NCBI RefSeq assembly: GCF_051622035.1
Contig: NC_135360.1
Coordinates: 33,249,206 to 33,313,205 of the forward strand
DNA: 64,000 nt
Origin: Arctopsyche grandis
Taxonomy: Eukaryota > Arthropoda > Insecta > Trichoptera > Hydropsychidae
Direction of reading: 5' to 3'
The position numbers and the translations under genes are program-made. Below are positions 10,642 to 21,338 of the stretch, one piece after another (within the stretch, counting starts at the first letter, position 1; each line of letters starts with the position of its first letter). The notes beneath the pieces are model-generated. The model was not told the DNA's origin. It was given only the letters and a program-made list of their open reading frames with translations, and searched no databases.

Positions 10642-13600
10642 ATGAGTACGATACTGGAAAAGATTGCGGCCATCGAGTCCGAGGTGAGACAGGAGAGGTT
10701 ATGTAGCACGTCGGATCCGACGCAGGCTCACCAACCCACACCAACCAGGACGAAAAAAACTCGACCATACTTTTTCATACTCTTGTCATTTTACAACATT
10801 TCAAAATTGCACAAAATCTAGACTGCACAATATGCATTTAACCCTTTTTTGCACAGGCATTTTACAATAGCGACTCTCAACCTTTTTTTTTTTACTTGCA
10901 CCTCTCCCCCCCCATTTTGCCGCCCATTACTAAAAAAAATTATACCCCTCATATTAAATTTTTTTATAATTTAATAAACAGTACGATAAAAATATAAAAT
11001 ACATACACACATTGAAAATATATAAAGGAGAATAAAAAAAAATATGAACAAAATAAAAAATAATAAAAAAAGTAGCATATATTTCCCTTTTTTTTCACTT
11101 AATTTTATATTGGATATCAAGGGAAACCATTCCATGCAACGTTTGGCAAAAGAGATATAAATGAATAATAATTAGACAAATTCTCATACTTACATCAATG
11201 ATGCGTTCAGCAGTCTAAACTGTTTGACCGTCGTTTAGCAGGCAAATACTTACTCATGCTGCTTTTCATTTTCCAGATGGCCAGGACTCAAAAGAACAAA
11301 GCCACAGCCGGGCATTTGGGTCTGCTCAAAGCGCGGCTGGCCAAGCTCCGTAGGGAGCTGATCACGCCGAAAGGAGGCGGCGGGGCCACGGGTGAAGGTA
11401 ATGTAAGACGCCGTCAGAAACCAGCCCCAAGATCCACAGAGTCCGTTAAAATTGCTCACGAGTCTATCTCATTGTAGGTTTTGATGTGGCGAAAACTGGC
11501 GACGCTAGAATAGGCTTCGTCGGATTTCCATCGGTGGGGAAGTCGACGCTACTGACTACCCTCGCCGGAGTATATTCTGAAGTAGCGGCGTATGAGTTCA
11601 CAACGCTCACAACGGTTCCCGGCTGTATTAAATATAAAGGGGCTAAAATCCAAGTGAGTTGTTGTATACATTTTCTGAATATACTGTAATGTTATATCTT
11701 AAGTTCTTTATAATAATGCTTCTTGACAGTTGCTTGACTTGCCTGGTATCATAGAAGGCGCCAAAGATGGCAAAGGTCGAGGTAGGCAAGTTATAGCCGT
11801 TGCGAGGACGTGCAGTTTGATATTCATCGTTCTGGACGTATTGAAACCACTTCAGCACAAAAAGCTCCTGGAGCATGAATTGGAAGGCTTCGGATTAAGA
11901 TTAAACAAACAGCCGCCTAATATAGCTTATCGGAAAAAGGACAAAGGCGGGATAAATCTCAATACTACCGTATGTATTATATAAAATTGAATTTGCTACT
12001 TATATTTACCATCATCTTTTACAGCCTTCCATGAAGACCTCTCCAACACCCTTCCATCCTCTGATATAATCCATCTAACTCGACACATCTTTACAAGTCT
12101 TGGTTACAATTCAAGCACTTACAATGTTATAATATTGAGAATGCCAAATCACCACCATAAATCTATCAAAGAGTATGTCGTTTTTGGTTTGCACTGAGTG
12201 ATTATCTGATTTGCTGAGAGTTTGATGAGTTTTTTCTTTCAAACTAGAACTTTCGTAGCAAACTCTAATCACTAAAGTTTTACAGAACATTGTTTAACCC
12301 TTTGACTGCTACAACAACGATAAATCGTTGTTTTGAAATCGGCGAAGATTGCTACGACGATCGTTGTTGACGTCATTAATTGTCGTATTTCATTACTTTC
12401 TTTGCCCGCGCATCAGTGGCACGAAACATTTTTTTTATATACGTATTCATATTTATTTTTCAATCAAGCTTTATAAATATTTATCAATTTTTTAAAAGCT
12501 CTTCAATTTCGGGTTCATCATCAAAGTAAATTTCGGGTTCGTTGTCAAAGTCATATAAGGAGTTATTACTTGGGAATTGATTATTGTCGATAAATTCATT
12601 TTCAGAATCAGTAGAGCTGCTGATTTGTCGAGTTCCTCGGCGAGGAGCTATTATTTCGCTTTCGTCACTTTCACTGTCCGATATCATTTTGCAGAGTTAA
12701 AATAAATGGCAAAAAACAGTAGAAATCCGCTTTCAATTATATAGGTCACGAGACGTCACGAATTCGTGCAATCAATCAAATGCAACTGAAATGCATACAA
12801 AATGTTTATGATACATGTTGAAAAATTATTTGATTATTAGAAACTTCGCATCCTTGTGTGTCTCGCTCACACATACACAATTAAAACCAAGAAAGAAATA
12901 GAGAAAGACCGCTACCTGTTTCAAATGTATCGCATGTTTTAACAACGACAAATACATCGATGTCTAAAAATAGATTATTGAAAAAAATAATGCGTCGGAA
13001 ACAATCGTCAAAACTTATTTAGTGTATATATGTAGGTATCTCTTTCGCACGCACGCATGTAAAAGCAAGACAGAAAGAGAGAGCGCGAGTCCACAACTGC
13101 TTCTTAAAAATGTATATAAAGTATTAAAAAAATTACGCGCGTTCGGCGAAGCAAGTATGTAAAAAAATATATTATATTTATTTTTTTATAAAGTAATTAC
13201 AAATGTTAGCATTTTTCGCTTGGACATTGAAAAACCTCGTAGCAGCCAAAGGGTTAAAAGCCCTAGACATTTTTTTCTTACTTCATCCACCCACCAACTT
13301 GTGGCCTTTCTTGAATCCTTTTGCAATCTCTCGGGTATCATTCAAGTATTTACATTTTCTAACTTCTCACTTATGGTCTTCGTTACGTCCTTTTTTAACT
13401 TCTTGTGTACCATTCAAGAACTTCTGTATACCTACCCCACTAGGCTTTCCTTGCAATCTCTTGGGTACAATTCAAGTACTTGTGGTACTTCTCCATTCAA
13501 GTACTTGTGAAGACCATAACCACTCACTTATGGTCTTCGTTATGTCCTTTTGCAACATTTAAGAACTTCTCCCGTATACTTACCCTACTTGTGGCCTTAT

Positions 13601-14868
13601 TTCCAATCTCTTGAGTACCATTCAAGCACTTATCTTGTCTAACCACTCACTTATGGTCTTCGTTATATTATTTTGCAACATTTTGGGCACCATTTGAGAA
13701 CTTCTGTATACCTACCCTACTTGGGACCTTACTTTGCAATCTCTTGGGTACTATTCAACCACTTATCTTGTCTAACTACTCACTTATGGTCATCATTATG
13801 TCCTTTTGCAACATTTTAGGTATCATTTAAGAACTTCTCCCGTATACCTACCCCACTTGTGACCTACCTACCTTGCAATATATTGGGTACCATTCAAGCA
13901 CTTATCTTGTCTAACCACTCACTTATGGCCTTCGTTATGTCCTTTTGCAACTACTTGTATACCATTCAAGAACTTCTCCCGTATTCCTACCCCACTTGTG
14001 TCCTTCCTTGCATCCTCTTGCAATCTCTCGGGTATACACAATACTTTTATTAAGTATTGTGACATGTTTTCTTAGAGTTCATTAAATTGTATGCAACATT
14101 TTATTATCTATGTACATCTGATTTATCAGATACCTATATAATATTTATTATACATTTTTTTATTCTTGAATTTTTATAGTGTCCTCAAACTGAATTAGAC
14201 TCTGACCTGGTGAAATCCATTTTATCCGAGTATAAGATTCACAATGCCGATATAACTCTTCGCTTCGATGCGACCAGTGATGATTTGATTGACGCCATAG
14301 AAGGAAATCGCATTTACATACCTTGCATTTACTTACTTAATAAAATTGGTATTGTATATTACATCACAGTTCAATTTGATTTTACGCCTACATATGTGAA
14401 TGTTGTTCATAGTATTTGTTGTGTTCTTTTAGACCAGATATCAATTGAAGAATTAGACGTTATTTATAAGATACCACATTGTGTGCCTATTTCCGCTCAC
14501 CACCGATGGAATTTCGACGATTTGCTGGAAAAAATGTGGGAGTATTTGAAATTGGTGCGAATTTATACTAAACCGAAAGGACAACTTCCCGATTATAACT
14601 CTCCGGTCGTTTTGCACAGTGAACATACGACTGTTGAAGATTTCTGCAATCGTCTTCACAGATCCATAGTTAAAGAATTCAAAATGTATGCTGTACTTTT
14701 CTCTTTTGTAATATAATGTTCTTTATATGTACATTACTATTTTTCATATTTCCTTTTTTTTTTAGTGCGCTCGTATGGGGTTCATCTGTGAAACATCAGC
14801 CTCAAAAAGTCGGAATTGAACATGTTTTAAATGATGAAGACGTTGTGCAAATTGTGAAGAAAGTTTGA
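10642..14868 (+). CDS. DRG1: Developmentally regulated GTP-binding protein 1, complete
   Basis: Coding exons: 10642-10683, 11277-11397, 11478-11653, 11730-11969, 14180-14348, 14433-14685, 14766-14868; phases agree and all introns are GT-AG. Product 367 aa, the same length as human DRG1. It is an Obg/DRG-type translation-factor GTPase that associates with ribosomes through its DFRP partner in the cytoplasm. Visible motifs: [21 protein letters not shown]-terminal helix, G1 GFPSVGKS, G3 [21 protein letters not shown]4 NKID (split by intron 5), [20 protein letters not shown], and the C-terminal TGS domain ending VVQIVKKV. Intron 4 (2.2 kb) holds a piggyBac-like element and a tandem repeat; intron 1 starts after 14 codons. 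The start at 10642 gives the conserved [15 protein letters not shown]-terminus. The gene looks intact. Confidence 0.96.
12298..13253 (-). mobile_element. piggyBac-like transposon, internally deleted, in DRG1 intron 4
   Basis: Ends CCCTTTGACTGCTAC (12298) and GTAGCAGCCAAAGGG (ending 13253) are inverted repeats, each flanked by TTAA, the piggyBac target duplication. The minus frame 12484-12687 encodes an acidic, Ser/Asp/Glu-rich 67-residue peptide starting [11 protein letters not shown], which fits the N-terminus of piggyBac-type transposases. The DDD catalytic domain is missing, so this 956 bp element is non-autonomous. Confidence 0.85.
13300..14040 (+). repeat. Tandem repeat, about 140 bp unit, in DRG1 intron 4
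   Basis: Diverged units begin with TTGCAATCTCTYGGGTA-like sequence at 13321, 13451, 13601, 13734, 13873 and 14019 (spacing 130-150 bp). Each also contains CATTCAAG, ACTCACTTATGGTCTTCGTT and GTATACCTACCCYAC. It ends about 140 bp before exon 5. Open frames in it are repeat artefacts. Confidence 0.8.
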
Positions 14869-14923
14869 TTCTTTTCATTTGGTTTTTTGTTACATTTTTT
14901 AATTTTTGAAGCGTTGATTTTGG

Positions 14924-14929
14924 AATAAA
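14924..14929 (+). promoter_or_regulatory. DRG1 polyadenylation signal
   Basis: AATAAA lies 55 bp downstream of the DRG1 stop codon, at the usual place for a short 3' untranslated region. Confidence 0.6.
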
Positions 14930-15097
14930 TATACATATACGTATTTATTTTACGCAATTATATTTTTAACTTTTCTTGTTTGTTCCAAAATTGATTATAT
15001 TAATTGTTTTCCACTTCATATTATTTTGTGAAAAACAAATTGTAATAACGAAATATATATTGTTCAAAAATTATAAACGAATTTCAATTATATGAAA

Positions 15098-15400
15098 CTA
15101 GTGCTATGCCCGTTGATATATCAACGGGTGATTTCAGAAAAATAATCGATGTATGCATTAAAATAAAGTTATATGCACAATAATAATATAAAACAACAAT
15201 AATTGTCATAATCGGAACTGATATAGGAATCAAGAATCATTGTCATAAAAAAATAGATTTTTTTGATTACAAACAAAAACGCCAAAACGTAGTCTCTTTC
15301 AAAATTATATATTTGAACCTGTATATTTATTAAATCATATTATAGGGCTCCTACAATTTATTACTGACTGGTTAATAAAATAAAATCATTATTAAAATAG
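15098..15400 (-). mobile_element. Helitron-like 3' end (minus strand)
   Basis: On the minus strand the sequence ends with a hairpin (CCCGTTGATATATCAACGGG), a short spacer and CTAG (complement of 15098-15101) between A and T. This is the standard Helitron 3' terminus. The same terminus occurs at 16911 (plus), 41865 and 42063 (minus). The body to the right is AT-rich and its other end is not clear. Confidence 0.5.
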
Positions 15401-15419
15401 TCAATGGAATTTTATTTAA

Positions 15420-15721
15420 AAAATATATTTTAAACTTAATTTTTTTCCGCAATACCAATGGTTAAGTTGGCATCCTGCTACCCCCACTCCCCGGACGCAC
15501 GTGAGAAGAGACTGCCTTCGGAGATGGTTTTCCCTCCAGACTTCACCTGTGGCCGTCTCGAGATCACATCTGCCCAATATTCCAACATCCAAGCGCGGTT
15601 TGAGCCCAGTAGTAGCTGTACAGTTCCTGGAGCTCCGCTGTTTACACAACAGCCAGAAGCCGTCTACGTACAGGACGCGACCTATCCAGAGGACATTTGG
15701 ACCTATGTATATAAACCCCCC
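15420..15721. other. GC-richer segment of unknown nature
   Basis: Sharply higher GC than its flanks, with open frames on both strands that match nothing I recognise. It directly precedes a Jockey fragment, so a retroelement origin is likely but unproven. Confidence 0.3.
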
Positions 15722-15960
15722 ACAGTGGACTCAACAAAACCCCTACATCACTAACGCGGTGCGTAGAGCTAGGGCAGTTGCGTCAAAGCTTTACCCATTA
15801 TGCAAACCAAACAGTACGCTCTCGCTTAAAACAAGTGCTTGCTGTATAAATCCATCATCCGCCCACAACTCACGTATGCGAGCCCCGTGTGGGCTCACAC
15901 TACCATCTCCAACAGTTCCATATTCAGACTACAGACAGTACAGAACAAATTCTCCGAAGC
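15722..15960 (+). mobile_element. Jockey LINE fragment
   Basis: The frame encodes HITNAVRRARAVASKLYPLC and, after a frame change, LLYKSIIRPQLTYASPVWAH and RLQTVQNKF. These nearly match residues in the Jockey copy at 54508-55716. It is a short internal piece from after the reverse transcriptase domain, with one frameshift (near 15826). Confidence 0.8.
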
Positions 15961-16099
15961 GTTGGGGGCGTTGGAGGCACTGGGATGCTGGAAGCGTGGG
16001 GGGCGAAGCCTCCGGGGAGCCGGTGATGCACAAAACGTATCACTTCGTAATTCGTGCATCAATTTCTTTCCGAAACTAGTCGTTTTCGATTCTGGATTC

Positions 16100-16911
16100 T
16101 AGAGGTACACACACACACACATTCATTCATCATTTCGAACGGGTTGCATTGCTAAGTGTATAATGTGCCACTTTTTATTACGTGCGCTGCGCCTATAAAT
16201 TAGGGGCTCAGCAGTAAATAATGGTAAACGCCAAAATTTTTTTAATTTAATTTTTAGTGTAAAAATGATAATGAGACTTTTACAACATATATTCGTAAAT
16301 TGTTCCAAATTCTCTCATGGCAGTGAAATCTCAAATTATTCCTACCATCATTTATAGCCGCAAATAACGAAAACATATTTTTTTAAAACGTTTCTTTCTC
16401 ACTATCTCAAAAATTGACATATTTCGCTTACCATTATTTACTGCCGAGCCCCTCGAATTACCTTACATTATATTTGGGTCTACCTCACGGCACCGAAAGT
16501 GAAAAGGTCGAAAATCGAAAGATCAAAAAAAAAGGGTGCATGGTAAACGGTACTATGTATATATAATATATTATATATGAGTGGCATGCGGTGAAATTAT
16601 CTCTCTTTTTGTCATACGCGCTTGTTTAATGTGCGCGCGCAGGATACGGGAGGAAAAGCCTGTTCCTCTTGTTCCTGTTGTATCCTGCTCGCGCAAATTA
16701 TGTGAGGATGTACGACGGGGGGAGAGAGAGTTTTACCACACGCCACTGATAATTTTTCCACGTTAATTGCCTAATTGTTAATTGATAATTGCCACGAACA
16801 TTTTCGACTTTTTTACGGTCACCCATTATACTTATATATAACATGTTACTTTATTTTTATTTGTGTTTTAATTCCTTTTCGAAACCACCCGTTCAACGGG
16901 CACAACACTAG
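16100..16911 (+). mobile_element. Helitron-like non-autonomous element
   Basis: The 3' end at 16911 shows hairpin CCCGTTCAACGGG, a 7 bp spacer, then CTAG before T. Body blocks AATTACCTTACATTATATT and the run from (CA)n into CATTTCGAACGGGTT are shared, in reverse, with the elements at 41865-42530. The left border near 16100 is approximate. No Rep/helicase coding is seen. Confidence 0.6.
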
Positions 16912-16919
16912 TTAACAAT

Positions 16920-16990
16920 AAAAAGAAGCTTCTGACAAACACAACTGTATTTCGATCGGCCGGGATATGGTCAACGGTTCGGTGATTACT
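16920..16990 (-). mobile_element. LTR fragment (start of an LTR), minus strand
   Basis: The minus strand carries GTTGACCATATCCCGGCC followed by CGAAATACAGTTGTG, the diverged start block shared by the LTRs at 20300, 31367, 36863 and 54344. Only about 70 bp remain, next to the Helitron-like end. An old fossil. Confidence 0.55.
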
Positions 16991-17094
16991 AGTCAAATGT
17001 GAACCGGTCGCTCTAGATTGGTCACACGTGATCACCCGTCACACCCTAAAACTGGTCACGAGAAAACTGGTCACACCCGAAAATCGGTCACACC

Positions 17095-17385
17095 CAAAAA
17101 TTAAAAATGAATGTATGTGTGTGTGTGTGTCTCGAATAAGCTGCTAAACCACTGAACCGATTACGATGAAACTCTCAGGATTTGTTGTGTGCATGTCCGG
17201 GAAGATTACTGTGAAATAAAAAACGGGAACGGAAACGGGAAAAATTGGAATGAGTGTCATTGCGACGCAATAATTTCAAATGTTTTTGTTTTTGTTTCAA
17301 ACCTGCGTTTTTCCGACAAATGGGAACGGGAACGGGAATTGCATGCGTTATTATGGCATTGCAACCCATGCCGGGGCTGAGCTAG
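17095..17385 (+). mobile_element. Helitron-like element, 3' end at 17385
   Basis: It starts near ATGAATGTATGTGTGTG and contains GATTACGATGAAACTCTCAG, repeated CGGGAACGG motifs and an inverted GCATGCG/CATGC pair. It ends CGGGGCTGAGCTAG before T. This layout is typical of short insect Helitrons. A tandem of GGTCACACCC-containing 17-mers precedes it (about 17025-17100). Confidence 0.6.
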
Positions 17386-17639
17386 TCTATATACTATGGG
17401 GGATGAACGAATGAGACGACTGGCATGTTAATGCACGTGTTTTATTTATGACAGCCGAAAGTAGAGTGAGGTGGCTAGCTCCGAACATAATCGAGTTGGT
17501 CCCCACTCGCAGGAAGGTGACCAAACTCGACCATGTCGTATAGCGAGCCGCCACAATACATATATATATAAAAATGAATGTCTGTGTGTGTGTGTCTCGA
17601 ACCGAAATAATAAATCAACACATAAATGCTTTTGCAATT
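17386..17639 (-). other. Possible LTR remnant or LINE 3' untranslated region
   Basis: The minus strand starts TGTGGCGGCTCGC near 17556 and has AATAAA near 17440, an LTR-like layout. It could equally belong to the 3' end of the R1-like LINE. A short (TG)n-bearing piece at 17566-17600 resembles the start of the Helitron at 17095. Confidence 0.3.
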
Positions 17640-20600
17640 AAATGGAGTAGTAGCATCCAGGGGAACACAGCTTCCCAAAGCATTCCGCGAACTTTTCGAA
17701 AGCTCTAAACTATGCTTTACTCATTATTAGATCCCCATGATGTAGGGGGCCAATGAGAGAACCCCTGACGCTGTCCAGCAGAACCCTCCTCTCAGCCTCC
17801 ATCCCAGGACAGGACCACAGAATATGATCTGCATCCTGCTCCGGAAAAGAACACGGACAAAAGGACTCAGATACCAAGCCCATAGATGCGAGCTTGCCGT
17901 TAAAGTGGCCATGACCAGTTAAAAATTGACTGGTCCAAAAACTAGGCGACAGCCAATCACGCTCAAGGCGCGAAGTGACCCTCGGAAAAAAACAAATAGG
18001 TTTGTCTACCTTTAGAGGAACAATCCCATCTAAGTTGCCAAGCCGAAATAGCACAATTTAAAACAACAGACTTCAAACTTCGCCAGAATCGAGGATCATC
18101 GCACTGTGACTGATTAGGAGCACGGAAAAGGACGCCTGAGACGGAAACATCTAACCCACCACGAAGTTTTTCTCGAGCAGCTCTTATTTGGACGACCAAG
18201 TCAAGTGGCAATGTACCCGAAATAATCTGTAGTGAGTCTGTAGACGCAGTGCGATAAGCCTGGGTAAGAGCGATCAGAGGAAAACGCTGACCACTATTTA
18301 ATGTAGGACGGACCGTCTTTAATTCGACACGATGACCCCAAATGCTAGATGCATACGTCAAAGAGTTCACAAACACAGCATCGTATACCAAGCGTTTTTC
18401 ATGGAAACCCAAACCCCAAGAGCGACCACAAAGGCGACCAATACGACCAAAGGAAATCTTAGCTTTATCTAATGCTCTCCCAATATGACCATTGAATGTA
18501 AGCCTGACATCGAGAACAACACCTAAATACGTGTACTCGTTGACAAATTTGATCTTACAGTCTCCGAGTTTGATATTAGGGGCTCTAACAAGAGAACCCT
18601 TTAATAGTAAGCACTTGGACTTAGAGGGCGAGAAAGAAAGTTTGTTAATTATGGCCCAATCGTCTAGATGGTGAAGTGCCGCAGTAGCTCTACATTCCAT
18701 CTCAACACGGGACTTTGCGTGCGTTAACAACACGATGTCATCAGCATACGCAACCAACCTGCAACCCTCCGGCAAATTGATTGTAAAGAGGTCATTGACG
18801 AGAATGTTCCAAAGGATAGGTCCCAAAACGGAGCCCTGTGGACATCCAATAGAGAGATCCCTGAAACCAACCTATCCTCCGAGTTCGAAAACCAATTTCC
18901 TATCCGACAAGTAACTCTGCAGTAAGCATAGTTAATTCGGATGCAGTCCCAGCAGACGCAACTTGATCAATAGCATGGGCCACCAGGCATTATCAAACGC
19001 TCCAGCAACGTCCAACAAAACAGCAACTACATACTTGGATGGAGAGTCCGAAGACTCCCTTAAGACACAGCGAATTGCATCAACAGTAGACTTTCCCGAT
19101 CTAAATCCAAATTGACCACCGGATAAAACAGAGTTATCGTCAAGGAAACTATTGAGCCGACTCGAAATTAACCTCTCTAGGACCTTCCCAAGAATAGGCA
19201 ACAAACTGATTGGGCGATAAGCCTTAGGGTCACTTAGCCAGTCTATCAGTATTATGCTTTTTAATGACAAACAATTTTCCGACCTTCCAGCAACTAGGGA
19301 AGGTTCCAAATTTAAAACAATTCCTATAAACATTGAGAAGTTCAAAATTACCCACCGACCAAACAACTCTGGCGATATCTCCGCCTATCATATCAACTCC
19401 AGGAGCCTTACCCCTAGCCATGTTATTAAAAATCGCACTAACTTCCTCCGAAGTCGGAAGGTCTTCATAGCAACTAAGTTCAGTAACATAAGAAGCAATA
19501 TTACGGATAAGAACGTGAGCAGGTAGATCATTGTTAAAGTGATCAACAGGGATAAATGTATTCACAAGATTATTAACCGCTTCACTACTAGATAAAGCAA
19601 GGTGACCATCAAGAGGACTACGAACTCCACACATAATAAAAGCGGGGTCCCTAGTGATGGCCTTATACGCTGGTCCCCAAGGTCCCGACCCTGCTTGCGA
19701 GCTAACAAAATTCTCCCAAGACTTTTTTTTTGGACACCAAAATTTGACGCTTAAAAAGTGCAGAAGCTCTTCTAACCTCGATACCAAGGGGCATTAACAA
19801 ATCTGGACCAACACCACGACGCTTAGCCGAGCGTAATTTACGTATAGCCCTTTTGACTAAGGATTTAAGGGATGCCAGGTAGTCATTCCACCAAGGAGTA
19901 GAGCGCCTACCTACAGCACCAACTCTACCAAAGACGTCTTGTGCTATATTAATAGTGGCAAGGTTAATTGCAGAAGCACACAAATCGGGAGCACAAAAAT
20001 CAGGGCAACTGTTTGCAGCAGAATATATGTCAAAGAAATTACAGAGACGAGTTTTGAAATTTATCCAAGATAGATCGGTGCCGTTACGAAAAGGTAAGGG
20101 CAAACCAGACACAAAATTAATAGGACTATCAAAGTTTACGTCAAAAGTAATTAAGTTATGGTCACTCAGAGTTTCTCCCGAATGAACCCTCCAATCTTCC
20201 ATATCACCTGCATTTAAACCCAAAGACAAAGTGACATCAATATAAGAAGAGCCAGCAGGACTTTCAAACGTCGGAATATCATCTCTGTTGTTGTGGATAT
20301 GTAGGCATATAGTACAACTGAAATGATCTCATCATGTCACTGCGACACATATCCAGGAAAGTCATTAACGCATGGCACACGCTCGCCTCGTCAAAAGGTC
20401 GACACGTGTTTCTATACACGTGTCTTGGAAACAAAGGAAGAACTCACTGAACCCATAAAAACCACGAACTACGTCCAGGCGTATGAACCCATAAAACCAC
20501 GCTCGCGAGTACCAAGAACAAAAGATGTGCACACGACACACTTCAACCCAAAACGTTTATAAAGCAACGCAGCAACCTCCACCGGCAGAGTGAGCCTCTA

Positions 20601-21025
20601 GAGTTCAACTAGATCACATCTCCGAAGAAACCTCTTCGTACATACAATAACCATTGTACCAATTGAACGCAAATAAACGATCCTCTTTCAAACTACACAA
20701 CACGTGTTTCGTTAGACCGGGATACGGTCAACATACCTTCCCTGTCTTACACTGGTGACCCCCTCACCTGTTCTACACTGGTGACCCCCTCAACGAACGT
20801 CGCAACTTCGCCGCAGCCAGCACTACCTGTCTTACACTGATGACCGCCGACTACTAAATTGGCGATCTTACAGATATATAGATCGTTTTGACAGATAAAG
20901 TCTTCAAGGGCGCTACCCCAAACGCATCTCCTACTATCATTTGTGGGGCAAGGATCCCAAAGTGGGGAGTCAGAATTAAGATCACCACCAATGATGATCT
21001 TTTTAGAAGTAGGGCGCAGATGACA
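17640..21025 (-). mobile_element. R1-like LINE, 5' truncated and frameshifted, split by an LTR
   Basis: Read on the minus strand: end of an apurinic endonuclease domain (IIIGGDLNSDSPLWDP, 20860-21025), interrupted by an LTR fragment (20300-20860), then SSYIDVTLSLG and SDHNLITFDVNF, reverse transcriptase blocks (AYRPISLLPILGKVLERLI, GQFGFRSGKSTVDAI, GCPQGSVLGPILWN, catalytic YADDIVLL at 18.7 kb) and a C-terminal knuckle CPC...DADHILWSCP. The knuckle and YADDIVLLTHAKSR-type block point to the R1/TRAS group. The ORF is spread over several frames (changes near 19.75, 19.25, 18.9 and 18.0 kb), so it is dead. It ends just before the SZRD1 promoter. Confidence 0.85.
20300..20860 (-). mobile_element. 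LTR with a short piece of internal sequence, inside the R1-like LINE
   Basis: An LTR of about 453 bp (20752 back to 20300 on the minus strand) starts TGTAAGACAGGG and ends GCCTACA, with the shared block TTGACCGTATCCCGG near its start. About 100 bp of adjoining internal sequence (20753-20860) holds three copies of a GTCAYCAGTGTARRACAG block, the motif that precedes the LTR. It belongs to the same LTR as at 54344-58344 and relates to those at 31367 and 36863. It is incomplete, and the LINE reading resumes on both sides. Confidence 0.75.
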
Positions 21026-21044
21026 CAAAATATTTTATTTATAA

Positions 21045-21083
21045 CAAGCGCTATTTTATTTATATAAAATAAAATAGCGCTTG
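21045..21083. repeat. Perfect 17 bp hairpin
   Basis: Arm CAAGCGCTATTTTATTT, five-base loop, exact inverted arm. It lies at the truncated 5' end of the R1-like LINE and just before the GC-rich SZRD1 leader. Confidence 0.8.
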
Positions 21084-21338
21084 GCTCAATAGTGTGGGCC
21101 GCTTCGATAGATGTCTCAAAAGCGCGCGCTCAACATTCGACAGTTGCAGCCGTGACCCGTGACGGTGACGGTGACGGTGACGTGTGGCGCACCTGTCTGT
21201 CAGAGGCGAGAGTGCGGTTCTCGAGCAGTGCGAGTGCGAGTGTGGGTGTGGGTGCGGGCGAGTCGTGACAGAACGGAGCGCGCGTGCGGCTGAGTGGAGG
21301 GGCGTGGAATGCGGCTGCAGCTGCGACGGCCGCCTAAC
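21084..21338 (+). promoter_or_regulatory. Probable SZRD1 promoter / 5' leader (CpG-rich)
   Basis: Strong rise in GC and CpG, with short tandem GACGGT and GTGCGAGT-like units, directly upstream of the SZRD1 start codon. No TATA box is seen. An in-frame ATG at 21309 offers an alternative start ten codons upstream. Confidence 0.5.

Noticed and set aside
10868-10990. A hAT-like end (ACTCTCAACC followed by a T run) in DRG1 intron 1
   Set aside because: Only one possible end is visible and no matching right end or target duplication was found.
13203-14053. Open frames of 64 to 119 codons in DRG1 intron 4
   Set aside because: They read through the 140 bp tandem repeat and share its periodicity.
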